Below, in pieces: positions 19,783 to 28,380 of a stretch of DNA of 28,478 nt. Source of the DNA: an uncultured Bifidobacteriaceae bacterium (GTDB taxonomy: Bacteria; Actinomycetota; Actinomycetes; Actinomycetales; Bifidobacteriaceae); the NCBI GenBank assembly GCA_947253155.1, contig CAMXYK010000014.1:1-28478 (forward strand), in the 5' to 3' direction. The first letter of the stretch is position 1. Each line of letters begins with the position of its first letter. Under the pieces are notes generated by a model. The model saw only the letters and a list, made by a program, of their open reading frames with translations. It was not told the DNA's origin and searched no databases. The translations under genes were made by a program, and so were the position numbers.

Positions 19783-22698
19783 GTGGTTAAAAAGCGCGTG
19801 TATGAACTGGCCAAGGAATTTGGCGTAGACAGTAAAACCGTGTTGGAGCGTTTGAAGAGCATGGGTGAATTTGTTAAGTCCGCTTCTTCAACAGTTGAGG
19901 CTCCAGTAGTGCGTCGTTTGCAATCGGCGCTAGAAGCAGATGGTAATCAATCTGCAAAATCTTCAAATGCATCTAAAGCTAATGCTACGAAGGCGAAATC
20001 CCAAGCTGCAGCGCATAAAGCGACTGCATCTTCTGAGGATACTTCTGTTGCTTCTGTTGCTTCTGTTGCGTCTGTTGCGTCTGCTGCAGAAAAACGCGAG
20101 CATGCTGCAAATGCGCATAATGCACCAAAGCCGGGTGTAAATCAGCCTCGTCAAAATCATAATTCTCGTGCAGCTGGTTCTGAAGCTAAGGGCGGAGAAC
20201 GTCGCAAAGAAAACCGCGAAAATCGCGAAAATCGTGAAAACCGCGAAAACCGCGGTGAGTCCAAGCAAAAGCCACAGGGTCAGTCTCAAGGCCAGTCGCA
20301 GTCTCGTGGCGATCGTTCGCAAATGCCTCCACGCCCACGTCCTCATCAGGGCGCTCAGGGTGCAGGTGCTGCGGCTCCACGTCCGGGCAATAATCCGTTT
20401 AGCCGTAAGCAGGGCATGCACGCTCCAACACCTGGAGATATTCCTCGTCCTCATCCAATGTCTCGTCCAGGCGCACAAGATGGTCGAGGAGGTCGTCCAG
20501 GTCAAGCTGGCGCAGGTGCAGCTAATGGTTCGCGTGGGGAGCGCGGCAATCGTTCTCGCGGCGGCCGTTCTGCTCAAGGTCAAGGCGCAGGTCGTTCTTC
20601 GCAATGGTCGGGTCAGCGTCGTGGCGGTTCAGGCAGTGGTGCAGGATCCGCTTCGAGCCGCCCATCTGCAGAATCTCGTTTTGCAGCTCAAGGTGCAAGC
20701 TTCCAAGCTGCGGCTGCTGGTGCTCCTAATGGCGGCCCATCTCGCGGCGGCGGTCGCGGTAGGGCTGGTGCTGCAGGCGCATTCGGTCGCCAGGGCGGCA
20801 AGTCCTCTAAGGCTCGTAAGAACCGTTTAGCGAAGCGTCGTGAATACGAAGAGCTTAAAGCACCAGTTATTGGCGGCGTGCGTATTCCTTCGGGTAATGG
20901 CGCTACTATTCGTTTGCGCCAAGGCGCAACTCTTTCTGACTTGGCAGAAAAGATTGATGTCAATCCAGCAGCTTTGGTAACTGTGCTCTTCCACTTGGGT
21001 GAAATGGCAACTGCTACACAGTCTTTGGATGAGTCAACATTCCAGATTTTGGGTGAAGAAATCGGCTGGAATATCAATATTGTTTCCGCTGAAGAAGAAG
21101 ATAAAGAGCTTTTGCAGCAATTCGACATCGATTTGGATGAAGAAGAGTTGCAAGAAGATGACGATTTGCAGTCTCGTCCGCCTGTTGTTACCGTTATGGG
21201 TCACGTTGATCACGGTAAAACTCGCTTGCTTGACACCATCCGTAAGTCGAATGTTATTGATCGCGAAGCTGGCGGTATTACGCAGCGAATTGGTGCTTAC
21301 CAAGTAACTGTAAATCTTGAAGGCAAGCCTCGTAAGATTACATTCCTCGATACTCCAGGCCACGAAGCGTTTACTGCTATGCGTGCTCGCGGTGCTGAGC
21401 TTACAGACGTTGCAATTCTTGTTGTTGCAGCAGACGACGGCGTTATGCCTCAAACTGTTGAAGCAATTAACCACGCTCAAGCGGCTCACGTGCCAATTGT
21501 TGTGGCTGTAAACAAGATTGATGTTGAAGGCGCTAACCCAGATAAGGTTCGCGGTCAGCTTACTGAGTACGGTTTGGTTGCTGAAGAGTACGGCGGCGAC
21601 ACCATGTTTGTGGATATTTCCGCAAAGCAGGGCACTAACGTCAATAAGCTTCTTGAAGCAGTGTTGTTGACTGCTGACGCTGAGCTTGATCCTAAAGCAA
21701 ATCCAAATATGGATGCTCGCGGCGCAACTATTGAAGCTCGACTCGACAAGGGTCGCGGTGCTGTTGCTACTGTTTTGGTGCAGCAGGGTACTCTTCACGT
21801 TGGTGATTCTATTGTTGCTGGCACTTCTTACGGCCGCGTGCGCGCTATGCTCGACGAAAACGGCAATCACTTGCAGGATGCGGCTCCATCCACTCCTGTT
21901 CAGGTGCTTGGTTTGACTTCTGTTCCAACCGCAGGCGACTTGTTCTTGGTTACTTCCGACGACCGTTCTGCTCGTCAAATTGCCGAGAAGCGTGCAGCTA
22001 CAGAGCGTGCAGCTCAGCTTGCGAAGCGCCGCAAGGTTGTGTCTCTTGAAAGCCTTAAGGAACAGTTCGCTAAGTCTGAAGTTGACATGCTGAACATTGT
22101 TATTAAGGGTGATTCTTCCGGTTCTGTGGAAGCTTTGGAAGATTCCTTGATGAAGATTGAGGTTTCTGAAGAAGTTGGAATCCAGGTTATTCACCGCGGT
22201 GTTGGTGCAATTACTCAGAACGATGTGAACTTGGCAACAGTTGATAAGGCTGTGATTATTGGCTTCAACGTTCGTCCAAACCGTCAGGTTGCTGATTTGG
22301 CAGAGCGCGAGGGCGTGGAAGTTAAGTACTACTCCGTTATTTACAAGGCAATTGAAGATATTGAAGCTGCTTTGAAGGGTATGCTTAAGCCTGAGTTTGA
22401 AGAAGTTGTTACTTCGCATTCCGAAATTCGCGAAATCTTCCGTTCTTCCAAGTTCGGCAATATTGCTGGTGTTATGGTTCAAGACGGCGAAGTCAAGCGC
22501 GGTACGAAGTGCCGTATTTTGCGCGACGGCGTTGCTACAGTCAACGACCTGGAAATCTCCAGCTTGCGAAGGTTCAAGGACGATGTGCAATCCGTCAGCG
22601 AAGGTTACGAAGCTGGTATTAACCTTGGAAGCTTCAACGACATTGAGCTTGGCGACATAATCGAAACCTTTGAAATGAAGCAGATTGAGCGCAAGTAA
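19783..22698 (+). CDS. infB: Translation initiation factor IF-2
   Basis: A 971-residue IF2, the GTPase that places initiator tRNA on the 30S subunit and promotes subunit joining. The start is the GTG at 19783, preceded by AGAGGAGAA, giving MVKKRVYELAKEFGVDSKTV, the IF2_N domain; an in-frame GTG at 19738 lacks a site. A long disordered Gly/Arg/Gln/Ala-rich linker (about 60-345) includes short repeats (ASV units; ENR units). The GTPase has G1 GHVDHGKT (473-480), G3 DTPGH (from 523) and G4 NKID (577-580). Domains II, III and the tRNA-binding C2 domain follow. rbfA starts two bases after the stop. Confidence 0.97.
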   Translation: MVKKRVYELAKEFGVDSKTVLERLKSMGEFVKSASSTVEAPVVRRLQSALEADGNQSAKSSNASKANATKAKSQAAAHKATASSEDTSVASVASVASVASAAEKREHAANAHNAPKPGVNQPRQNHNSRAAGSEAKGGERRKENRENRENRENRENRGESKQKPQGQSQGQSQSRGDRSQMPPRPRPHQGAQGAGAAAPRPGNNPFSRKQGMHAPTPGDIPRPHPMSRPGAQDGRGGRPGQAGAGAANGSRGERGNRSRGGRSAQGQGAGRSSQWSGQRRGGSGSGAGSASSRPSAESRFAAQGASFQAAAAGAPNGGPSRGGGRGRAGAAGAFGRQGGKSSKARKNRLAKRREYEELKAPVIGGVRIPSGNGATIRLRQGATLSDLAEKIDVNPAALVTVLFHLGEMATATQSLDESTFQILGEEIGWNINIVSAEEEDKELLQQFDIDLDEEELQEDDDLQSRPPVVTVMGHVDHGKTRLLDTIRKSNVIDREAGGITQRIGAYQVTVNLEGKPRKITFLDTPGHEAFTAMRARGAELTDVAILVVAADDGVMPQTVEAINHAQAAHVPIVVAVNKIDVEGANPDKVRGQLTEYGLVAEEYGGDTMFVDISAKQGTNVNKLLEAVLLTADAELDPKANPNMDARGATIEARLDKGRGAVATVLVQQGTLHVGDSIVAGTSYGRVRAMLDENGNHLQDAAPSTPVQVLGLTSVPTAGDLFLVTSDDRSARQIAEKRAATERAAQLAKRRKVVSLESLKEQFAKSEVDMLNIVIKGDSSGSVEALEDSLMKIEVSEEVGIQVIHRGVGAITQNDVNLATVDKAVIIGFNVRPNRQVADLAEREGVEVKYYSVIYKAIEDIEAALKGMLKPEFEEVVTSHSEIREIFRSSKFGNIAGVMVQDGEVKRGTKCRILRDGVATVNDLEISSLRRFKDDVQSVSEGYEAGINLGSFNDIELGDIIETFEMKQIERK
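20044..20253 (+). repeat. infB: Two in-frame 9-bp repeat tracts in the IF2 linker
   Basis: TCTGTTGC(T/G) repeats four times at about 20044-20079 (Ser-Val-Ala), and GAAAA(C/T)CG(C/T) five times at about 20209-20253 (Glu-Asn-Arg). Both lie in the linker between the N-terminal and GTPase parts. Confidence 0.9.
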
Positions 22699-22700
22699 TT

Positions 22701-23300
22701 ATGGCAGGAACGAATCCTAGAGCTGCTCGTATTGCAGCATTAATTCAGCGCGTAATCGCCTCTAATATGGAATCGCAATTGCACGATAAGCGACTTTCTA
22801 GCGTGACTATTACGGAAGTTCGAGTTACTAACGATTTGCAAATTGCAAAAGTTTACTGGACTCAGCTTGGTCACGCTGGAAAAGAGCAGGGCGAACGTCA
22901 GCGTGCAGCTCAAGCTTTGCAGCAGGCTCACGGGCGTTTGCGCTCTTTGGTTGGTGCGAAAGCTGGCTTGCGCTTAACTCCGCAATTGCAGTTCGTTTAT
23001 GACGAAGTTCCTACGGAAGCGCATGAGATTGAGGATATTCTGGTTGCTGCTCGTCGTCGTGACGAAGAGTTAGCTAGAATGCGCGAAAATGCTAAGTATG
23101 CTGGTGAATCGGATCCTTATAAAAAGCCGTATGAAGACGATGAAGACGATGAGTCTGACGACGACTTTGAAGAGGATTTTGAAGACGACGACTTTGAAGA
23201 GGATTTTGAAGACGACGACTTTGAGGACGATTTTGACGAAGAATCTGAAGAATCTTCCGAAACTGACGAATCTGAAGAATCCGACGAATCGCGCGAATAA
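22701..23300 (+). CDS. rbfA: 30S ribosome-binding factor A with acidic repeat tail
   Basis: A 199-residue RbfA, needed for late 16S rRNA maturation. The core (about 1-125) has NPRAARIAALIQRVIASNME, the KH-like VTNDLQIAKVYWT strand and GLRLTPQLQFVYDE. An acidic tail of over 50 residues follows, built from three 9-residue units of the type DDDFEEDFE (27-bp DNA repeats, 23157-23237) and then Glu/Ser/Asp-rich sequence. The tail makes it longer than the usual 120-160 residues. The ATG is two bases after the infB stop with no clear ribosome binding site, so it is probably translated by coupling. Confidence 0.94.
   Translation: MAGTNPRAARIAALIQRVIASNMESQLHDKRLSSVTITEVRVTNDLQIAKVYWTQLGHAGKEQGERQRAAQALQQAHGRLRSLVGAKAGLRLTPQLQFVYDEVPTEAHEIEDILVAARRRDEELARMRENAKYAGESDPYKKPYEDDEDDESDDDFEEDFEDDDFEEDFEDDDFEDDFDEESEESSETDESEESDESRE
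23157..23237 (+). repeat. rbfA: 27-bp tandem repeat (3 copies) encoding the RbfA acidic tail
   Basis: Units begin GACGACGACTTTGA. The first two encode DDDFEEDFE exactly; the third encodes DDDFEDDFD. In frame, so copy-number change alters only tail length. Confidence 0.92.
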
Positions 23301-23314
23301 AATCTCAATTTAAT

Positions 23315-24463
23315 ATGACGCAATTAATTCCATCTTCCGGTCTTTTACTTGTAGATAAGCCGCAGGGAGTTACAAGTCACGATGTAGTTTCCTGCGCGCG
23401 TCATCTTTTGCACACGAAGCGAGTAGGTCATGCTGGAACGCTTGATCCAATGGCAACAGGCTTGCTAATCGTAGGTTTTGGCAACGCAACGCGCTTACTT
23501 AACTACATGCTCGGTCATAACAAAACTTACGAAGCAATAATTCGTTTGGGCGAAGCAACTACCACAGACGATGCTGAAGGCGAAGTTTTGCCGCAAAGTG
23601 AGCTACAAGTAGGGCCGGGAGTTATTGCAAAATCTCCAGATGATGTGCTTTCGAAGCTTCTTTCTGAAAGCAATTCTTTCGCTAATTCTTGCAATACAGG
23701 TCTTACAAACCAAGCTTTTGAGCGCATTAAGCAAGTTATTAAAGAAAACTTAACTGGCAAAATCCTGCAAGCTCCAACCGCTTTTTCTGCAATTAAAATT
23801 AACGGTCAGCGAGCATACGATTTAGCTCGCGAAGGAAAAACGGTTGAGCTTGAGTCTCGTGAAATAACAATTAGCGATTTTTGTGTTGCAAATCCGCGTA
23901 TTTCGTACGGCAAAAGCGGCAGAAAAGTGTGCGATATTACCGCGACTGTTTCTTGCAGTAGCGGCACATATATTCGTGCTTTAGCGCGCGATTTAGGGCG
24001 TTTGCTTGGAATTGGTGGGCATCTTATTTCGCTTCGTCGCACAAGCATTGGCGATTTTTCAGTAACAGATCCTCGCGTTCTTAAACTTCGCACGGAAACT
24101 CGCGAATTTACCGATCGCAATGGAAATCTTCAAAAGCGTGCGAAAGCAGTTACGCAAGATGGTTTTGATGCGGATAATATGCTTCCTAATTTTTGCTTAA
24201 ATATGATGGAAACTTCCGAGCATACTCTTCCAACAATTTGTATTAGCGAAACTCAAGCTCAAGACTTGCGTTTCGGTCGTTGGATTTCGCTTGAAAATAC
24301 TTTAGATTTCGCAAAATATCCCGCAATAGCATACGCTAGTATTGCAAATACGAATGAATATGACGTAGTTGCGGTAGTTGAGCAAGCAAAAAATAGCAAA
24401 ACTAATCAAATCAAACCAATTGTGGTATTTCCGGCAAGCCAGAAGACTGGTAAACTGTATTAA
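23315..24463 (+). CDS. truB: tRNA pseudouridine synthase B
   Basis: A 382-residue TruB, which makes pseudouridine 55 in the T loop of tRNAs. The N-terminal LLLVDKPQGVTSHDVV, the catalytic GHAGTLDPMATGLL with Asp44, and SAIKINGQRAYDLAREG are clear, as are CSSGTYIRALARDLG and the LRRTSIGDFSV region. The protein is longer than E. coli TruB (314) through an insert at about 105-140 and a C-terminal PUA-like domain. It starts 14 bases after rbfA with no Shine-Dalgarno sequence, so initiation probably depends on coupling. Confidence 0.95.
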   Translation: MTQLIPSSGLLLVDKPQGVTSHDVVSCARHLLHTKRVGHAGTLDPMATGLLIVGFGNATRLLNYMLGHNKTYEAIIRLGEATTTDDAEGEVLPQSELQVGPGVIAKSPDDVLSKLLSESNSFANSCNTGLTNQAFERIKQVIKENLTGKILQAPTAFSAIKINGQRAYDLAREGKTVELESREITISDFCVANPRISYGKSGRKVCDITATVSCSSGTYIRALARDLGRLLGIGGHLISLRRTSIGDFSVTDPRVLKLRTETREFTDRNGNLQKRAKAVTQDGFDADNMLPNFCLNMMETSEHTLPTICISETQAQDLRFGRWISLENTLDFAKYPAIAYASIANTNEYDVVAVVEQAKNSKTNQIKPIVVFPASQKTGKLY

Positions 24464-24533
24464 GGATTGAAAATAAGGAATTACGCAAGACGTATTGCGT
24501 ACATAAAGCTTCAACGCGGATAGTAAGGATATC

Positions 24534-25778
24534 ATGAAGGTCATCGACATTCGACCAGATGCTAACGGCATGATTAATTGGCCGACGCTAAGTGCAGAAC
24601 GTAAAGCGGTTGTTACCATTGGTGCATTTGATGGTATGCATAAGGGGCATCGTGAGGTTATTCGCCGCACGGTTGATATTGCGCACCGTCATGGCGCATT
24701 TTCAGTTGTGATTATGTTTGATCCGCGCCCGAGCGTTGTACACGCAAATCCAGATTTGTATGACGACTTTGGCGACATGAACATGGAGCTTCCGGAAGAT
24801 CCGGATGAGCTTACAAGCGTGCGCCAGCGTTTGCGCGTAATGTCCGAACTGGATGTTGACCACGTTGTTATTGTGCGCTACAGCCTTGCTTTTGCTGCAA
24901 AATCGTACCGTTTCTTCTTAGGTCAGCTTGTAGGAAAGCTTGGTATGCGCGCATTAGTGCTTGGTTCGGATGCTGCCCTTGGCGCTCGCCGTGCTGGAAA
25001 TATTCAAGCGATTCGCGAATTGTCGCAAGCAACAGGCGTTTTTGAGCTGATTGAAGTAGAAGATTTAGGTCCGGAAGATGTTCGCGTGCCAGATCCTATT
25101 GTCCGCGAAGTTCCTGAAAGCGAAGGGGATCCGGCTGACCCTTCCGATGGCATGAATAAGGCGGAGTATCGCGCTTGGAGCAAGAGCATGCAAAATAAGA
25201 AGGTGCGTGCTTGGAGCTCGACTAATGTGCGCTGGATGCTTGCAACTGGGCGAGTTAAGGCAGCTCGTGAGATTTTGGATCAGCCGCATCGCGTTGAAGG
25301 AACCGTTGTTCACGGAGATGAGCGCGGACGTGAGCTTGGATTCCCAACTGTAAATCTTGGCGGCAAAATCGAAGGCTACGTGCCTGTTGATGGCGTTTAT
25401 GCCGGCTGGGTTGTTGATTTGGATTCAGATAATAAAAACGATATGCGCGCAACGAAGAATGCTGTGCCGGATGTTAGCGTTTTGCGTCGCGACGAGCTTC
25501 ATTTGGGCGTGCATTCTCCATGGCGTTGGCCGGCTGCGATTTCGATTGGCACGAAGCCAACGTTTAATCAGGATGGCGAAGAAGAAGCGCAGCATACTGT
25601 TGAAGCGTACGGCTTATTCGACGATTGGAAGGATTTGTACGGCCATCGCGTGTGCATTGAGTTTGCTAGCTTCTTGCGTCCGCAGCGCACTTTCGATTCG
25701 GTTGATGAGTTGAAAGATATGCTTAAAGCTAACGTTGAAGAGGTTCGCGCGATTACTAGTGCCGAAGCTGAAGTTTGA
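24534..25778 (+). CDS. ribF: Bifunctional riboflavin kinase / FAD synthetase
   Basis: A 414-residue RibF, which phosphorylates riboflavin to FMN and adenylates FMN to FAD. The N-terminal nucleotidyltransferase has VTIGAFDGMHKGH (residues 27-39), a form of the GxFDGxHxGH motif, and VLGSDAALGARRAGN. The C-terminal kinase has GRELGFPTVN (265-274) and YGHRVCIEFASFLRPQRTF. A linker insert at about 190-220, between the two parts, is Pro/Asp/Glu-rich and makes it longer than the common 310-350 residues. Start ATG after TAAGGAT. It is 70 bases after truB and convergent with radA, with 46 bases between them. Confidence 0.95.
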   Translation: MKVIDIRPDANGMINWPTLSAERKAVVTIGAFDGMHKGHREVIRRTVDIAHRHGAFSVVIMFDPRPSVVHANPDLYDDFGDMNMELPEDPDELTSVRQRLRVMSELDVDHVVIVRYSLAFAAKSYRFFLGQLVGKLGMRALVLGSDAALGARRAGNIQAIRELSQATGVFELIEVEDLGPEDVRVPDPIVREVPESEGDPADPSDGMNKAEYRAWSKSMQNKKVRAWSSTNVRWMLATGRVKAAREILDQPHRVEGTVVHGDERGRELGFPTVNLGGKIEGYVPVDGVYAGWVVDLDSDNKNDMRATKNAVPDVSVLRRDELHLGVHSPWRWPAAISIGTKPTFNQDGEEEAQHTVEAYGLFDDWKDLYGHRVCIEFASFLRPQRTFDSVDELKDMLKANVEEVRAITSAEAEV

Positions 25779-25824
25779 TTGCTGATTTTGCGCTGATTTT
25801 TGCGTTTGATTGCGTTTCGTTGTG

Positions 25825-27345
25825 CTAAAGCCCAAGCGCTTGCAACGCATCGCGCACAGTACTTACTTCAATAATCTCCAAGCCCGGAATATCAATCTTC
25901 TTTCGCGCTTGATTTCGCGTTTGGATGCGCGTCTGACACACAACAGCGCGCTTGTATCCTATACGCGCTGCCTCACGCAACCTAGACTCGATTCGTGGCA
26001 CAGGACGCACTTGTCCTGTTAAACTAATCTCACCAATCGCACACGTAAAAGGTTTAACCGGCTTATTCTTAGCAGAACTTGCCAAAGACGCAACGATTGC
26101 AACATCGCAAGCAGGCTCTTTTGCAAGCGCTCCAGCAATAGTAGAAACGTAAATATCTTTCGCTAAAAGATTTAATCCACCATGCTTATATAAAACTGCC
26201 GTAAGCATTGCGATTCGATTCGCGTCTACTCCCGAAACTGCGCGTCTAGGAGCTGGCAAAACTGAATTTGTAACAAGCGATTGAATCTCAATAGGCAAAC
26301 TTCTGTGGCCTTCAAGCGTAAACGTTACGCAAGTACCTTCGTTTTTAGAATCGCCATTAGAAGAATCGCTAGACTCGTTAGAATTGCCGCTAGAACTCAA
26401 AAACAGTCCAGAAGGATCCGGCACTTCCTCAATTCCTTCGCCGCTCATATCGAAGCAACCAACTTCGTCAGTCGGCCCAAAACGATTCTTCACAGCTCTA
26501 AGCATGCGCAAAGCCGTCTGCGTATCTCCCTCAAACTGGCATACTGTATCAACTAAATGCTCAAGAGTTCGAGGGCCGGCAATCGACCCATCTTTAGTAA
26601 CATGCCCAACTAGCAGAATCGGAATATTATTCGCTTTAGCAACATCAATTAATGCGCTCGCAACTTCGCGCACTTGCGTAGAGCCGCCGGTAATGCCATC
26701 AACGCCTTGTGCCACAATCGTTTGCGCAGAATCTACAATCGCAAGCGTTGGATGATGTGCTTCAATAAGATCTAAAGCTGTGTCTAAGTCGCCGGTTGTG
26801 GCGAGTAGCAAGTGGTCGTTTACGGCGTTAATTCTGGATGCTCTTAGCTTTACTTGAGATGCTGATTCTTCGCCGGAAATGTATAAAACTGGGGGATTCC
26901 CATTTGATTTCGCTTGTTTTGCAATATTTGCTGCTGATTCTAAAAGAAGAGTTGATTTTCCAATTCCAGGCTCGCCTGCAATAAGCGTTACGGAACCGGG
27001 AACGAGGCCGCCGCCTAAAACGCGGTCAAATTCGCCGAAGCCTGTGCGAATGCGCATTGCGTCGTCGGCTTTGATTGCGGTTATTGGTTGCGCTGATGTT
27101 GCATATGTTGTTGCGGATGCGTATTTGGTTGCTGTTGTTGCACTTTCTGCACGTCCTGCACTTGCTATATTTCCTGCGCGCGTCATCCTCGATGCGCGAG
27201 TGGTTCTCGACAATCCGCTGACTTTCGCTTCTCGAAACTCATTTACAGTACCCCACTCGCCGCACTCAGGGCAACGGCCGTACCATTTTGAACCGCTCCA
27301 GCCACATTCGGAGCATAAATAGTGTAGGGGAGATTTACTAGCCAT
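25825..27345 (-). CDS. radA: DNA repair protein RadA (Sms)
   Basis: A 506-residue RadA, a RecA-like ATPase that helps process recombination intermediates. The N-terminal zinc finger has C11, C14, C25 and C28. The linker at about 45-95 is rich in Ala, Thr and Arg. Walker A is GEPGIGKST (124-132), the RadA-specific KNRFG motif follows at about 290, and a Lon-like C-terminal domain ends it. A Ser/Asn-rich insert (SSSGNSNESSDSSNGDS) stands between KNRFG and EGHRSLPIEIQSLV. There is no clear ribosome binding site; TATAGC lies eight bases before the ATG. Divergent from the 27453 gene. Confidence 0.96.
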   Translation of the reverse strand: MASKSPLHYLCSECGWSGSKWYGRCPECGEWGTVNEFREAKVSGLSRTTRASRMTRAGNIASAGRAESATTATKYASATTYATSAQPITAIKADDAMRIRTGFGEFDRVLGGGLVPGSVTLIAGEPGIGKSTLLLESAANIAKQAKSNGNPPVLYISGEESASQVKLRASRINAVNDHLLLATTGDLDTALDLIEAHHPTLAIVDSAQTIVAQGVDGITGGSTQVREVASALIDVAKANNIPILLVGHVTKDGSIAGPRTLEHLVDTVCQFEGDTQTALRMLRAVKNRFGPTDEVGCFDMSGEGIEEVPDPSGLFLSSSGNSNESSDSSNGDSKNEGTCVTFTLEGHRSLPIEIQSLVTNSVLPAPRRAVSGVDANRIAMLTAVLYKHGGLNLLAKDIYVSTIAGALAKEPACDVAIVASLASSAKNKPVKPFTCAIGEISLTGQVRPVPRIESRLREAARIGYKRAVVCQTRIQTRNQARKKIDIPGLEIIEVSTVRDALQALGL

Positions 27346-27437
27346 ATCTAGAAGCTATACGTTTTCAAAGACAATGACGCGCTGATTATGTGGCAATTTA
27401 AAAGGCTGTATTAAGCGCGCCGAGCGTCATCGTGATG

Positions 27438-27446
27438 TGACATAAT
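27438..27446 (+). promoter_or_regulatory. Extended -10 box of a possible leaderless promoter
   Basis: TGACATAAT (27438-27446) fits an extended -10 (TGn plus CATAAT) and ends six bases before the ATG at 27453, the same spacing as at 11345-11357. No Shine-Dalgarno sequence precedes that ATG. Confidence 0.4.
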
Positions 27447-27452
27447 GCAAGT

Positions 27453-28094
27453 ATGTCGAATACGAATGCTTCAAATATGAACGCGTTAAATATGAATGAG
27501 CAAAATGCTCAGAATTCCGCACATAATAAGCTGTTTGTGGTAGTTGCTTCTGCTGCTGTTGTGGTAGTGTTGGCGTTGCTTTCAGCTTTTGTGTGGCCGG
27601 GGTGGGCGCTTAATCACGAAACTGCAGCAACTAAAAGCAATGTTGCTATGCCGAAAACGCCTTCTATACAAGCTAAGCCTTTGCCGGCTTCGTCAACTGC
27701 GCTTTTAAAATCTATGCCAGATACGGTTCTTGATTTTGCGCGCGTGGATGCGATTCCTAGCGCGAATTGGACTGAATCTTCGCCGCTAGAAGAGTATTAC
27801 GTAAAATATTCAACCGGACAAGCCAATTCTGAAGTGTCTGTAACTGTTGCGCAATGGTCGAATCGCGACTCTGCAAATAAGCAATACGAGACTTTAGTTG
27901 ACGGTCTTAAAGGTTCCGACGTTGCAAGCGGCAAGATTCAAGTTGCTGGAAAAACCGTTGGTAGCTACGTATTGCGAACTGCGGAAAACGATAAAACGCA
28001 AGCAAGCGCATTGTGGCAAAACGATACAGCTGTTTTTGAAATTACTGGATCAAAGCAAGCAGTAGAGCGTTTTTATCACAGCTTCCCAATGTAA
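27453..28094 (+). CDS. Single-pass membrane protein of unknown function
   Basis: A 213-residue protein I cannot assign to a family. A short Asn/Met-rich cytosolic N-terminus (MSNTNASNMNALNMNEQNAQ) precedes one hydrophobic segment at about 27-48, then an extracellular domain with a Pro/Ser linker and a folded part of about 130 residues (EYYVKYSTGQANSEVSVTVA; FEITGSKQAVERFYHSFPM in part). Other ATGs at codons 9, 10-14 region are possible starts. It lacks a ribosome binding site and has a -10 box next to the ATG. Its neighbours, radA and bS22, give no clue to function. Confidence 0.7.
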   Translation: MSNTNASNMNALNMNEQNAQNSAHNKLFVVVASAAVVVVLALLSAFVWPGWALNHETAATKSNVAMPKTPSIQAKPLPASSTALLKSMPDTVLDFARVDAIPSANWTESSPLEEYYVKYSTGQANSEVSVTVAQWSNRDSANKQYETLVDGLKGSDVASGKIQVAGKTVGSYVLRTAENDKTQASALWQNDTAVFEITGSKQAVERFYHSFPM

Positions 28095-28198
28095 ATTTCT
28101 TTAAAAAGAACTGTTATTAATTACGATACTGTTCAAAGTCGTTAAAACGGTGTAACATTAGGCAAGTTGCACACTTTAGATATGAATGGAGGCTTCAG

Positions 28199-28288
28199 AT
28201 GGGTTCTGTCATCAAGAAGCGCCGCAAGCGGATGAGCAAGAAGAAGCACCGCAAACTGCTGCGTAAGACTCGTCACCAGCGCAAGTAA
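28199..28288 (+). CDS. 30S ribosomal protein bS22 (AURKAIP1/COX24 domain)
   Basis: A 29-residue, highly basic protein starting MGSVIKKRRKRMSKKKHRKL. This matches the AURKAIP1/COX24-type peptide found across actinobacteria and seen in mycobacterial 30S subunits as bS22. The ATG is preceded by TGGAGG with good spacing. It stands alone: a 104-bp gap upstream and a terminator downstream. It is too short for usual gene finders, but the sequence identity to the family and the ribosome binding site make it secure. Confidence 0.93.
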   Translation: MGSVIKKRRKRMSKKKHRKLLRKTRHQRK

Positions 28289-28353
28289 TTGCTTTAATTG
28301 CTTTTTGCAATGCGTTGATGCGTGTCTGAACGTTTAGGCACGTAATACTTTTG

Positions 28354-28380
28354 AAGCGTCGGATTTCCGGCGCTTTTTTT
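28354..28380 (+). terminator. Intrinsic terminator after the bS22 gene
   Basis: AAGCGTCGG (28354-28362) pairs with CCGGCGCTT (28367-28375) with one wobble and a 4-base loop, followed by T residues to 28380. Confidence 0.92.

Noticed and set aside
21034..22590. Long open frame of 518 codons on the minus strand within infB
   Set aside because: It is antisense to the highly conserved GTPase domain of IF2, has no recognisable family and reflects codon bias of infB.
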